Positions 13,948 to 21,881 of a stretch of 40,626 nucleotides of DNA are shown one piece after another. The stretch covers positions 1 to 40,626 of IMG/VR virus record IMGVR_UViG_3300017786_000035; one strand, 5' to 3'. Every line of letters begins with the position of its first letter. Positions within the stretch are counted from its first letter, which is position 1. Source of the DNA: a virus. The position numbers and the translations under genes were made by a program. The notes beneath the pieces were generated by a model. It saw only the letters and a program-made list of their open reading frames with translations, searched no databases and was not told where the DNA came from.

Positions 13948-14296
13948 GCATACGAATGGAAAAGTTGTTATACAGCGTATCGAAAATACTACGTCTAACG
14001 GAGTACCTGATATCTTGGTTATCTTGCAAGATCGAATATTGCTTATTGAGAGCAAGTTTGAAGTTGGAAAAATACGTCCTGAACAGTCAGCGTTCCAGAT
14101 CAAATGCAACGAAGTCATCAAGAACAGCATCAACAAATGCATCACGCTCACAGCCTACCCGAAGACCAACAGATTTGTAATGAGGAGGTTTGATGCGTCC
14201 TGTATTAATGACAGCGGTGTCGAAGACCCATGCCCAGTAACCTTTGGCATGACAAAAGAAGGTTTCAACGACTTTTACAAATACATTTCACAATAA
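13877..14296 (+). CDS. PD-(D/E)XK nuclease, VRR-NUC-like
   Basis: A 139-aa protein with EAQFNTWIRKQF, then GVPDILV (residues 42-48, Asp45) and LLIESKF (Glu58-x-Lys60). This is the PD...ExK catalytic core of small restriction-like/VRR-NUC nucleases, and RPEQSAFQ follows as in that family. Likely roles are resolution of branched replication DNA or host DNA breakdown. The start ATG 13877 lies 71 nt inside the JAMM gene in another frame; no later Met preserves the core, so the overlap seems real. The longer upstream frame is a shadow of the JAMM gene. Confidence 0.75.
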   Translation: MDSQYSALKTEAQFNTWIRKQFYEHTNGKVVIQRIENTTSNGVPDILVILQDRILLIESKFEVGKIRPEQSAFQIKCNEVIKNSINKCITLTAYPKTNRFVMRRFDASCINDSGVEDPCPVTFGMTKEGFNDFYKYISQ

Positions 14297-14466
14297 CTTT
14301 GAGCACACAGGTAGGCACGCTCGATCTGCGGTTTCTAACCAACATGATCCGCAAGACCTCCCTTTTCCTCAGCTAGCGACTCTGTACGGCTAGTTCCCAC
14401 TGTACAGACTGGACGACGACTTGGATCCCATCAGGTAGGTTGCATCATATAGTCCATTCCAGATAA
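14297..14466 (+). ncRNA. Intergenic stretch, possible structured RNA
   Basis: About 170 bases (to the hairpin at 14467) with no reading frame of note and with several short complementary segments: TGCGG/CCGCA (about 14329-14358), CTAGC/GCTAG and CTGTAC/GTACAG. It is visibly richer in G/C than flanking coding DNA. It could be a leader RNA with regulatory structure for the lysis/polymerase genes or a remnant of a lost gene. Evidence is weak and rests on pairing by eye. Confidence 0.25.
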
Positions 14467-14494
14467 CTGGTTAGCCCCTTCGGGGGCGACCCAG
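14467..14494 (+). terminator. UUCG-capped stem-loop before the 106-aa gene
   Basis: CTGGTTAGCCCC pairs with GGGGCGACCCAG (two mismatches) around a UUCG tetraloop, an exceptionally stable hairpin. It is followed directly by CAATTTATAATT and the ATG at 14508, the same hairpin-box-ATG layout as at 10257-10302. No T run follows, so a processing or 5'-protection role is as likely as termination. Confidence 0.7.
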
Positions 14495-14507
14495 CCAATT
14501 TATAATT

Positions 14508-14828
14508 ATGTCCAACACAAGTAAATCATCATCATACAAACAATACATAGGTATAGACCCAACATACCAAATAGGTCACAGATCTTCTAGCAAAGAACTG
14601 TACGACATGATAGATCGTAGAGCTAAAGAAATACTCGATGCTGATGTATGTCAGGAATACAAAGAGATTGTCAAAGAAGGTGAAGACAATGGCTTAATAA
14701 GAAACTACGATGCTCGTGACATTGAACTGCGAATGCAGTCAAAAGAGTGGAAACAAGTAAACAAAACAATACGAGAAAATGAAGCTAGAAACAATATGGC
14801 AACTGATAGCAATCTTAATTCAGATTGA
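14508..14828 (+). CDS. Hypothetical protein (106 aa)
   Basis: A 106-aa polar, mostly helical protein (MSNTSKSSSYKQYIGIDPTY..., then IDRRAKEILDADVCQEYKEI and a long charged helix to the end). No family recognised. It opens a new plus-strand unit after a stable hairpin, and its 3' end overlaps the endolysin start by 50 nt. No membrane segment, so it is not an obvious holin. Confidence 0.65.
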   Translation: MSNTSKSSSYKQYIGIDPTYQIGHRSSSKELYDMIDRRAKEILDADVCQEYKEIVKEGEDNGLIRNYDARDIELRMQSKEWKQVNKTIRENEARNNMATDSNLNSD

Positions 14829-15141
14829 GAGTGGAGGTAATGACTTAGCTGTTGGTGACGACGGCAAAGCACTTGGCTGTCTCCAGATCCATGAAGCTTA
14901 TGTCAAAGACGTAAACAAAATCTGGGGCACAGATTACAAACATACTGATGCTTTTGATAGAAACTTAGCTACAGAAATGTTTATTTTTTACACTAGCTGG
15001 TACGCAATCAAGATGGAAGATAAGACTGGTCGCAAAACAACCTTTGAAGATCTTGCCCGTATCCACAACGGTGGACCCAACGGTTGGCAAAAAGAATCTA
15101 CCAAACCATACTGGAATAAAGTTAAACAATATTTAAAATAA
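14779..15141 (+). CDS. Endolysin, lysozyme/transglycosylase-like
   Basis: A 120-aa protein with a hydrophobic N-terminus (IWQLIAILI) and then the lytic-transglycosylase signature IESGGNDLAVGDDGKALGCLQI (residues 16-37), with Glu17 as the likely catalytic acid. It is followed by a helical lobe and an HNGGPNGWQ loop. It is predicted to cleave peptidoglycan at lysis. The hydrophobic start is too short to be sure of a signal-arrest anchor. It sits among replication genes, far from the holin-like proteins at 26.1-26.8 kb. The DNA polymerase start codon follows its stop directly. Confidence 0.8.
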   Translation: MKLETIWQLIAILIQIESGGNDLAVGDDGKALGCLQIHEAYVKDVNKIWGTDYKHTDAFDRNLATEMFIFYTSWYAIKMEDKTGRKTTFEDLARIHNGGPNGWQKESTKPYWNKVKQYLK

Positions 15142-16971
15142 ATGCTACAACCACCCCTCTTCGCACCTGAATCAAACTGGCGTCCACCTGCTGTACTGCC
15201 TCAGTTTGGTAAAGTCATTGCAGTTGACTTAGAAACCTGCGACCCTGACCTCAAGCTATACGGACCATCATACAAGCGTGGAGCTGGTAAAGTAGTTGGT
15301 ATTGCTATAGCAGATGAGCATCAAGAAATATATTTACCTATCGACCATTTCGGTGGTGATAACCTAGATAGAAACATTGTATTAGCATACGTGAAGCGAG
15401 TACTTACAAACAGTGCTGAAGTTCTGTTTGCTAATGCTGCATATGATCTCGGCTGGCTTGAGACCTTAGGGGTAGGTGTCTCTTGTCCAGTCCGAGACAT
15501 ACAGATTGCAGAAGCTCTGATTGATGAGGAGCAGTTCTCATACAGTCTAAACAATCTGTCAAAGAAATACTTGGACAGAACTAAGTTTGAAGATGAACTC
15601 AAAAACGCTGCACAAGCATACAACATCGACCCCAAAGCTGAGATGTGGAAACTACCTGCACGATATGTAGGCGAGTATGCAGAGATTGATGCACGTAACA
15701 CTTGGGACATCTACCAATACCAAAAGCCCGTACTGCGTGAGCAGGGATTGTGGGACGTGTGGGAGCTTGAATGCAAGCTTACACCTGTACTTGTACACAT
15801 GACAATGAAAGGTGTGCCTGTAGACTTAGACAAAGCAGAACAACTAAACAACCAACTTATACTCAAGGAACAAGAACTAAAGAAACATTTTCAACATATA
15901 GATATATGGTCAGGTGCTCAGCTTGCTAAGCACATAGAAGGTCTTGGTCTTGTTGTACCTAAGACTGAGAAAGGTAACCCATCCATATCAAAAGACTTCT
16001 TAGTTAACTGCGACCACCCAGAAGTTAAGTTGATACACGAAGCACGAAGTATCAACCGACTCAGGAAAGTGTTCATTGAAGACACCATACTAAAACAAAA
16101 CTATAAAGGACGAATACATGCCGACTTCAAACAAACTGCATCAGACTCTGGTGGCACTCGCTCAGGGCGGTTATCTTCAGCGAACCCAAACATGCAACAA
16201 GTACCTAAGCGAAGTGATATCGGTAAAGCTATCCGAAGTCTCTACCTCGCAGAGCCCGACAAACTCTGGTGTAAAGCAGATTACTCTTCCCAAGAACCAC
16301 GTCTCCAAGTCCACTATGCGCTTATTGGCGAGTTCAATCGACCACTCCCAAAAGCTCAGGAAGCTCTAGAAGCCTTTGAGCGTGGTGAAAAGTTATACAC
16401 ATTCTTTGAAAAAACAACTGGATTACCCTATGACACCTGTAAGATGTTATGCCTAGGTATTAGTTATGGTATGGGTATGAAGAAGATGGCTAAGACATTG
16501 GGCATATCCGAAGAAATGTGCCAAACAACCATGCGTAAATTTAATTCAGAAGCCCCGTTCCTCAAGATTCTGTACGACAACGTAATGAACCTTGCAAGCT
16601 CACGAGGCTACATCAAAACAATTATGGGACGTCGTGCTCGCTTTGACTTCTGGGTCAAAGAGTTCGGTGACTCACCAATCAAAACTTTAGAAAAAGCAAA
16701 ACAAAAGCATCCTAACTCCGCACTCTTCCGTGCATTTACCAGCAAAGCATTGAACAGACTCATCCAAGGCTCAGCAGCAGACCAAGCAAAAAAGGCTATG
16801 GTAGATGCTTATGACGCTGGATTTGACATGCGGTTACCAGTGCACGATGAAATTAACTGCATGGTTAATTCTGAAAAGGAGAGTTTGGACTTGAAATTGA
16901 TCATGGAGAATGCTATACAGCTCAAAGTACCAGTTATTGCAGATATTGATTTAGGCAAGACTTGGTGCTAA
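15142..16971 (+). CDS. Family A DNA polymerase with 3'-5' exonuclease
   Basis: The 609-aa replicative polymerase. Exonuclease motifs: Asp29/Glu31 (VDLET), Asp102 (ANAAYDL) and Tyr179/Asp183 (YAEIDARNT). Polymerase motifs: A at Asp380 (ADYSSQEPR), B around Lys434-Tyr442 (CKMLCLGISYG) and C at His568-Asp569-Glu570 (PVHDE). The residue aligned with E. coli Phe762 is Leu438, a variant reported to be common in virioplankton and linked to slower, more accurate synthesis. The position aligned with Arg754 appears to be Tyr430, which is unusual. The start directly follows the endolysin stop (TAA-ATG). The 5'-3' exonuclease domain is absent, as in T7. Confidence 0.95.
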   Translation: MLQPPLFAPESNWRPPAVLPQFGKVIAVDLETCDPDLKLYGPSYKRGAGKVVGIAIADEHQEIYLPIDHFGGDNLDRNIVLAYVKRVLTNSAEVLFANAAYDLGWLETLGVGVSCPVRDIQIAEALIDEEQFSYSLNNLSKKYLDRTKFEDELKNAAQAYNIDPKAEMWKLPARYVGEYAEIDARNTWDIYQYQKPVLREQGLWDVWELECKLTPVLVHMTMKGVPVDLDKAEQLNNQLILKEQELKKHFQHIDIWSGAQLAKHIEGLGLVVPKTEKGNPSISKDFLVNCDHPEVKLIHEARSINRLRKVFIEDTILKQNYKGRIHADFKQTASDSGGTRSGRLSSANPNMQQVPKRSDIGKAIRSLYLAEPDKLWCKADYSSQEPRLQVHYALIGEFNRPLPKAQEALEAFERGEKLYTFFEKTTGLPYDTCKMLCLGISYGMGMKKMAKTLGISEEMCQTTMRKFNSEAPFLKILYDNVMNLASSRGYIKTIMGRRARFDFWVKEFGDSPIKTLEKAKQKHPNSALFRAFTSKALNRLIQGSAADQAKKAMVDAYDAGFDMRLPVHDEINCMVNSEKESLDLKLIMENAIQLKVPVIADIDLGKTWC

Positions 16972-16978
16972 CAACAAT

Positions 16979-17236
16979 ATGGAAGAACAAGACATACTAG
17001 AAGAAGCCTTGACTATTACTCAAGGTGATCGACAAGAAGATTACGGAGACTGCAAAGTAGAAATGGATAGAGTAGCTACCTTGTGGTCAGTAATCTTTGA
17101 CACTGAGGTTGACGCCAACCAAGTAGCACTAGCTATGGTAGCGTTAAAAATAACAAGACAACTAAACAAATCCAAACGAGACAACTGGGTGGATATAGCT
17201 GGTTATGCTCGTGTTGGGCATTTAGCAACAAGATAA
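16979..17236 (+). CDS. Small conserved phage protein (DUF6378-like)
   Basis: An 85-aa protein with 'TQGDRQEDYGDCKVEMDRVA.LWSVIF' and 'VALAMVALKITRQLNKSKRDNWVDIAGYA'. This is the pattern of a widespread small phage family that often sits among replication and nucleotide genes. The helical, acidic character recalls MazG-type nucleotide pyrophosphatases, but the metal-binding ExxE pairs are not clear, so I name only the family resemblance. It is 7 bases downstream of the polymerase and 2 bases upstream of the next gene. Confidence 0.65.
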   Translation: MEEQDILEEALTITQGDRQEDYGDCKVEMDRVATLWSVIFDTEVDANQVALAMVALKITRQLNKSKRDNWVDIAGYARVGHLATR

Positions 17237-17238
17237 CA

Positions 17239-17820
17239 ATGACAGACAAAATATTAGAAGAAAGCAATGTAATACCCATTGCAGAAATAGACGGTATTGA
17301 TACTAGCGGAGTCGAAGCAGATGACTTGGCTACTCTCAAGGAGTTAGGAGTTACTCTTAACGACTTAGATCAAAGTATAATGGGAGCTGAAGTAGCAATA
17401 AGTGACCTCAAAGCTAGACGTAAACAAGTAACTGAGGAACTTATACCCGACCTTATGAATAAGGTTGGTCTTAAACTTGTACAGCTTGAAGACGGAACTA
17501 AGATCAAAGTGGATGAGTTTGTTGATGCTCGTATCAAAGACGCAAACACTGCGTTCGACTGGTTACGTGCAACCAACAACGAGTCTATCATCAAGAATCA
17601 AATCTCAGTATCACTGGGACGAGGTGATGATGCTAAGGCTCAAGAAATACTTGGACTTTTAAAAGATAAGGATGTGGACGCTGATCTTAAGATTACCGTG
17701 CACAACCAAACTCTCAAAGCTTTCTGTCGTGACGCACTGGATAACCCAGAGCTGGCAGAATCGTTACCTCGTGAAGCCTTTGGTATCTACCAAGGTAAGC
17801 GAGCGAAAATAACCCACTAA
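17239..17820 (+). CDS. Hypothetical coiled-coil protein of the replication block (193 aa)
   Basis: A 193-aa acidic protein. Residues ~36-75 form a predicted coiled coil (LNDLDQSIMGAEVAISDLKA then RRKQVTEELIPDLMNKVGL), followed by a small globular half ending in EAFGIYQGKRAKITH. The arrangement recalls Gam-like or SSB-accessory proteins, but I cannot assign a family. It lies 2 bases after the DUF6378-like gene and 16 bases before the putative ssDNA-binding protein, suggesting the two act together on replication intermediates. Confidence 0.65.
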   Translation: MTDKILEESNVIPIAEIDGIDTSGVEADDLATLKELGVTLNDLDQSIMGAEVAISDLKARRKQVTEELIPDLMNKVGLKLVQLEDGTKIKVDEFVDARIKDANTAFDWLRATNNESIIKNQISVSLGRGDDAKAQEILGLLKDKDVDADLKITVHNQTLKAFCRDALDNPELAESLPREAFGIYQGKRAKITH

Positions 17821-17836
17821 AAAGAAAGAAAGAATC

Positions 17837-18568
17837 ATGGCATTCGATATCACAACAGTAGCAGGACAAGGCACAGAGAACCTAGACTCAGGTAGCTCAG
17901 CTTTGCCCTTTATCCGCATCCTACAAGACCTCAGCCCTCAGCTGAAGAAACAAAAAGAAGAGTATGTAGAGGGCGCAGAGTCTGGCGATCTATTCTTTGC
18001 TAAATCGCAAAGCGTAATCGACCAACCTGCGGAGATTATCCCTTGTTACACTAAGTCCATCTACACCGAATGGGTTCCCCGTTCTAAGGGTGGCGGTTTC
18101 AAAGGTAATCATCCACTGACCATCGTAAGTCATCCCGACTACGAAAAGGGACGTGAGCGTCAATACGACGAATGGCTGGGTGAGAACGAACTTAAGTTCA
18201 CAACTTATTGGTTCGTCCTCGTCAAAATAAATGACACTTGGGAACAAGCTGTTATCCCATTCACCTCATCACAATTACGTGTTTCACGTAAACTAACGAG
18301 CGATATCAATCGTTTCCGTTATGATGGGATGGATGTGCAACCACCGCTATATGCTCAAGCTTGGCAACTCAAGTCAGTGCTCGAGACTAGCAAGAATGGT
18401 GATGACTACTTCAACTTCGAGTTCGTAGAGCCCCGTGTTCTCGACTTCGAAGCTGATGAAGATATCCTCACCATTGCGTCTGATACATACAAGAATGCAT
18501 CAGACACTCCGTTATTGCAGACAGAAGATACACCTAAACTTGTAGCTTCCGAAGCTCTGCCATACTAG
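17837..18568 (+). CDS. Putative ssDNA-binding protein
   Basis: A 243-aa acidic protein with a conserved-looking core 'LPFIRILQDLSPQLKKQKEEYVEGAESGDLFF' (start at residue ~23), then 'EIIPCYTKSIYTEWVPRSKGGGFKG' and 'TTYWFVLVKINDTWEQAVIPFTSSQLRVSRKL', and an acidic C-terminus (LLQTEDTPKLVASEALPY). Proteins of this type lie beside polA and primase genes in several podoviruses, and the layout (beta-rich core with acidic tail) suits a T7 gp2.5-like role. No OB fold is proven. The A/G-rich leader AAAGAAAGAAAGAATC precedes ATG, and a strong terminator follows. Confidence 0.5.
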   Translation: MAFDITTVAGQGTENLDSGSSALPFIRILQDLSPQLKKQKEEYVEGAESGDLFFAKSQSVIDQPAEIIPCYTKSIYTEWVPRSKGGGFKGNHPLTIVSHPDYEKGRERQYDEWLGENELKFTTYWFVLVKINDTWEQAVIPFTSSQLRVSRKLTSDINRFRYDGMDVQPPLYAQAWQLKSVLETSKNGDDYFNFEFVEPRVLDFEADEDILTIASDTYKNASDTPLLQTEDTPKLVASEALPY

Positions 18569-18583
18569 TTATTATCTGGTTTA

Positions 18584-18617
18584 CCCTAGCCTCTCATTGA
18601 GGGGCTAGGGTTTTTTT
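18584..18617 (+). terminator. Rho-independent terminator before the primase gene
   Basis: A 12-bp stem (18584-18595 / 18599-18610, one G-U) with loop ATT is followed by seven T (18611-18617). It is the strongest terminator in the plus-strand block. The primase ATG lies only 6 bases beyond the T run, so downstream genes depend on read-through or processing. Confidence 0.9.
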
Positions 18618-18623
18618 GCCCTT

Positions 18624-20165
18624 ATGATCCCAATCGCAGATTTAGCTTTCCGTTTCAACGATCTATTCGTATGTAACCCAGATGTGCACGGTCAAACGTC
18701 ACTGACTGGCAAGACACGTGACCGTGACGGCAAAGCAGACTCCAAGTCTTTCCTAGTCAAAGCTCCGCTTACTACTGACATATGGGAACAACACCTCAAA
18801 GGTGAGAAGATTATTGGATGTACACCGCTTATCAACGAAGACCGTGTTCGTTGGGGCGTGCTTGACGTAGATGTATATCAAGAATCAAACACAATTGAAG
18901 ATATACTCACCAGCGTCAAAGAACATAACTTACCGTTTGTCGTCTGCCGTTCCAAATCAGGCGGTGCTCATGTATACTTGTTCTTCTCAGAAGAAGTATC
19001 CGCAGCAAATGTAATCGACAAACTAAAATCATTTTCAGCTTTCTTTGGTCAAGGTGCTTGTGAGATATACCCCAAGCAACCAAAGATCGGCAACCGCAAG
19101 GACGACAGTAAGTACGGTAACTGGATTAACATGCCGTACTCTGGCAATCCCACACTACAATACGCATTTGATACTGACGGCAATGCACTCAACCCACAAG
19201 AGTTCTTAGAGTACGTACAGACCAAGACCCTGTCTATAGACAAGTTTAAAGAGCTAAGCGTCCCTACACTGGACGTTGAGGAGTTACCCGATGGTCCACC
19301 CTGCCTCAACTACATTTTCCAGAATAGGACGCAACACAGCGAATCTCGTAACATCACATTAGCTAACGTAGCTGTCTATCTCAAGAAAGCACAGCCAACT
19401 GATTGGAAGCACCTACTACCAAAGTTCAATCGTAAGTTTGCTGAGCCACTAGAAGACAGAGAGGTTGAAGCTATCATCAACTCCTACGGCAAGAAAGACT
19501 ACAAATACCAATGCTCCAATCAACCACTCTGTAAATACTGCGACGCAAGCTTGTGTGGACAACGTAAGTACGGGATTGGACAAGAAGAGTTCTTACCCAA
19601 CAATCGTTCACTTATGCAACTCAAGAGTGACCCACCCTTGTGGTTCTTGACGCTCGACAATGCAGAGATACAACTTACCACTGAGCAGTTCGATAACTTC
19701 AATCAGTTTAACCAAAAGGTTATGGAGAAGTTACTGTTCAAGTACCCACCAATCAAGCAAGACGACTGGGTCAAGCAACAAAACTTACTACTGAAGAATT
19801 GTACACAGATTGACATACCGTTCGAGATGACCCCTGTTGGTCAGTTCGTGGAGTATGTGTCTATGTTCTGTGCTAGTGCAAGTGACAATTCAAATGCAAT
19901 CAAGAATGGACCAATCAAAGTTAACGGCAACTTTCTGTTCCGTATGATTGACCTCAAAGATTACTTGAGCCAGCAACGATTCAAAGAATTACCAGACAAC
20001 AAAATACTATCATCTTTGAAACAAGTCCTCAAAGCTGACGCAACAATGCACACAATAAAAGAACCGATACGGCTAAAGGTACGCTGTTGGCGTGTACGTG
20101 AGGAGAACTTACGTATTGACCCATCGTCACCCATGCCCGACCTAGATGAGCAATCCGCATACTAA
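18624..20165 (+). CDS. Archaeo-eukaryotic-type primase (AEP superfamily)
   Basis: A 513-aa protein. The AEP active site is visible as Asp81-x-Asp83 (GVLDVDVY), then SKSGGAHVYLFF (Ser112, His116) and KIGNRKDDSKYGNWINMPYSG-type residues (156-174) of the TOTE/PrimPol-like primases. A four-Cys cluster (Cys297, Cys303, Cys306, Cys311) forms a probable zinc knuckle. The C-terminal ~190 residues are a helical domain without a helicase motif. It replaces the T7 gp4-type primase-helicase; helicase activity must come from the downstream SF1 and SNF2-like proteins. It overlaps the helicase gene by 20 nt. Confidence 0.8.
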   Translation: MIPIADLAFRFNDLFVCNPDVHGQTSLTGKTRDRDGKADSKSFLVKAPLTTDIWEQHLKGEKIIGCTPLINEDRVRWGVLDVDVYQESNTIEDILTSVKEHNLPFVVCRSKSGGAHVYLFFSEEVSAANVIDKLKSFSAFFGQGACEIYPKQPKIGNRKDDSKYGNWINMPYSGNPTLQYAFDTDGNALNPQEFLEYVQTKTLSIDKFKELSVPTLDVEELPDGPPCLNYIFQNRTQHSESRNITLANVAVYLKKAQPTDWKHLLPKFNRKFAEPLEDREVEAIINSYGKKDYKYQCSNQPLCKYCDASLCGQRKYGIGQEEFLPNNRSLMQLKSDPPLWFLTLDNAEIQLTTEQFDNFNQFNQKVMEKLLFKYPPIKQDDWVKQQNLLLKNCTQIDIPFEMTPVGQFVEYVSMFCASASDNSNAIKNGPIKVNGNFLFRMIDLKDYLSQQRFKELPDNKILSSLKQVLKADATMHTIKEPIRLKVRCWRVREENLRIDPSSPMPDLDEQSAY

Positions 20166-21672
20166 TGAAACAATATTCGTAGCCAGTGCAGGTACTGGTA
20201 AGACATCCACTCTTATGGATCTACTTACCCAAGTACTAGACAAAGAAACATCTCCCAAAGATATTTGTTTTACCACGTTCTCAAAGACTGGTGCACAAGA
20301 AGCTATTGACCGTGCCCTAGTCAAGAATCCAGATTATCATATATCTGATTTCACTGGGTTCAGCACGCTCCACGCTTTGTGCTACAGGCGTATACCTCGT
20401 AAACAAATGCTTAGCTACCAAGATTACAAGCTGTTGGGTGAGCTATCTAGCTATCCAATCTCAGGCAGTGTAGCATACTCAAACAAAGATGGTATGTCGT
20501 ACAACAACAATGCTGGTGACATCATTCTAACCTACGACAGTCTCAAACGTAACCTTAAAGCCAGCAGCGAAGATATACTCAGCTCACAGCTCAACGCTCG
20601 TGTTACACCCGAAGAGCTTGACCAGTTTACTGAATTCTACAGGCAGTTCCGTGAGCAGAAAAACAAGTATGACTTCACAGACCAACTTGAACAATATCTT
20701 GCCCAAGGCATACGTCCATACTTTGAATATGTATTTGTTGACGAAGCTCAAGACTTATCACCCTTGCAATGGGACGTCATTGACTTCATCAGCAAAGATG
20801 CCAAAGAAGTTTTTGTAGCTGGTGATGACAAACAAAGTATCTTCAAGTTTGCTGGCGGTGATCCATCATCGCTCATCAACAGACAAGGTAATCGTGTAGT
20901 CCTTGATACATCCTACCGACTGCCACAACCTGTACTTAATTACGCAGAACGTGTAGCTGAGCAGATAGAAGAGAAACAAGCCTACACAGTACACAGCCGT
21001 AAAGAACAAGGAAGTGTGCAGAAGATACACAGCATTGACGATGTAGACTTTAACAAAGGTACTTGGTTCTTACTCTGCCGTAACAAAGCTATGATTGAGA
21101 TACTTGAGTGCGAGCTCATGCGTATTAAACAACTATTTGTATCCAACAGTCCTAACTCCTTGTTCAGTGAGAAACAAATTGAGAACATACTTATGTGGGA
21201 AGAACTACGCAAAGGTTACAAGTTCAAAGCACACAAGCTCAAAGTACTGTACAATGACTTTTTACCTACTGGCACTGCTGTTGCTCGTGGTTCCAAGAAA
21301 CTTATTAACTCTATGCCCGATGCAGAACTATTTGACAAAGATGATCTGAAGAATAGTTTCGGACTTCGCACAACAGATAAGTGGGATAAGGTGTTTAAGC
21401 TCCCCGACCTAACAAGAGAAGTATTGCTCAAGGCAGAAGCTGAAGGCAAACTAGACAAAAGCAAAAATATTGAGATTAGTACAATACACGCTACCAAGGG
21501 TCGTGAGGCTGATAATGTAATTATCCTACCCGACATGACGTACACAACTTACAAAGGTATGCTTAAAGACCCAGACAACGAACATCGTGTATTCTATGTT
21601 GCGTGTACTCGTGCCAAACAAAACCTTTACATTCACACACCTGTAACTGACAAGTTCTATCAATTACCATGA
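20146..21672 (+). CDS. UvrD/Rep-like SF1 helicase
   Basis: A 508-aa DNA helicase. Walker A AGTGKT is at residues 15-20, motif II VDEAQD at 198-203, motif III GDDKQSIFKFAGG at 226-238 and motif IV-type LDTSYRLP just after. Motif V is ISTIHATKGREADNVIIL and motif VI is VFYVACTRAKQNLYIH near the C-terminus. It is shorter than UvrD (about 720 aa), with reduced 1B/2B insertions. It probably unwinds the replication fork together with the AEP primase. The start overlaps the primase gene (20 nt), and the stop overlaps the next ATG (ATGA). Confidence 0.9.
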   Translation: MSNPHTNETIFVASAGTGKTSTLMDLLTQVLDKETSPKDICFTTFSKTGAQEAIDRALVKNPDYHISDFTGFSTLHALCYRRIPRKQMLSYQDYKLLGELSSYPISGSVAYSNKDGMSYNNNAGDIILTYDSLKRNLKASSEDILSSQLNARVTPEELDQFTEFYRQFREQKNKYDFTDQLEQYLAQGIRPYFEYVFVDEAQDLSPLQWDVIDFISKDAKEVFVAGDDKQSIFKFAGGDPSSLINRQGNRVVLDTSYRLPQPVLNYAERVAEQIEEKQAYTVHSRKEQGSVQKIHSIDDVDFNKGTWFLLCRNKAMIEILECELMRIKQLFVSNSPNSLFSEKQIENILMWEELRKGYKFKAHKLKVLYNDFLPTGTAVARGSKKLINSMPDAELFDKDDLKNSFGLRTTDKWDKVFKLPDLTREVLLKAEAEGKLDKSKNIEISTIHATKGREADNVIILPDMTYTTYKGMLKDPDNEHRVFYVACTRAKQNLYIHTPVTDKFYQLP

Positions 21673-21881
21673 AAATTACAATACAAAATTACGATGAGAC
21701 AGCGTCACTTGAAGTGCCAGACGGTGCTTCTATAGATGACTTCAGAGATAACTTACTTAAAATCCTGCGCGTTATGTGGCTACCAGCAGAGGCTGCCGAG
21801 ATCATGCGAGTCCATGACTGGGGTGAAGGTTACGCAGCTGGTCTTGCAAAAGGTAAGGTAGGAGACGAAGAATACTTATGA
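21669..21881 (+). CDS. Small protein between the two helicase genes (70 aa)
   Basis: A 70-aa acidic protein. 'MKITIQNYDETASLEVPDGA' followed by a helix (IDDFRDNLLKILRVMW) looks like the first half of a beta-grasp or a short alpha/beta domain; the C-terminal half ends in a 'GYAAGLAKG' segment. Not recognised. Overlapping ATGA junctions at both ends place it in a tightly coupled four-gene string (20146-23499), which suggests a helicase accessory role, as inference only. Confidence 0.65.
   Translation: MKITIQNYDETASLEVPDGASIDDFRDNLLKILRVMWLPAEAAEIMRVHDWGEGYAAGLAKGKVGDEEYL

Noticed and set aside
21669-21881. Second ubiquitin-like protein
   Set aside because: The first strand-turn-strand and helix look beta-grasp-like, but the second half lacks the expected strands. 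It sits between helicase genes rather than with E1/E2, so I leave it unassigned.
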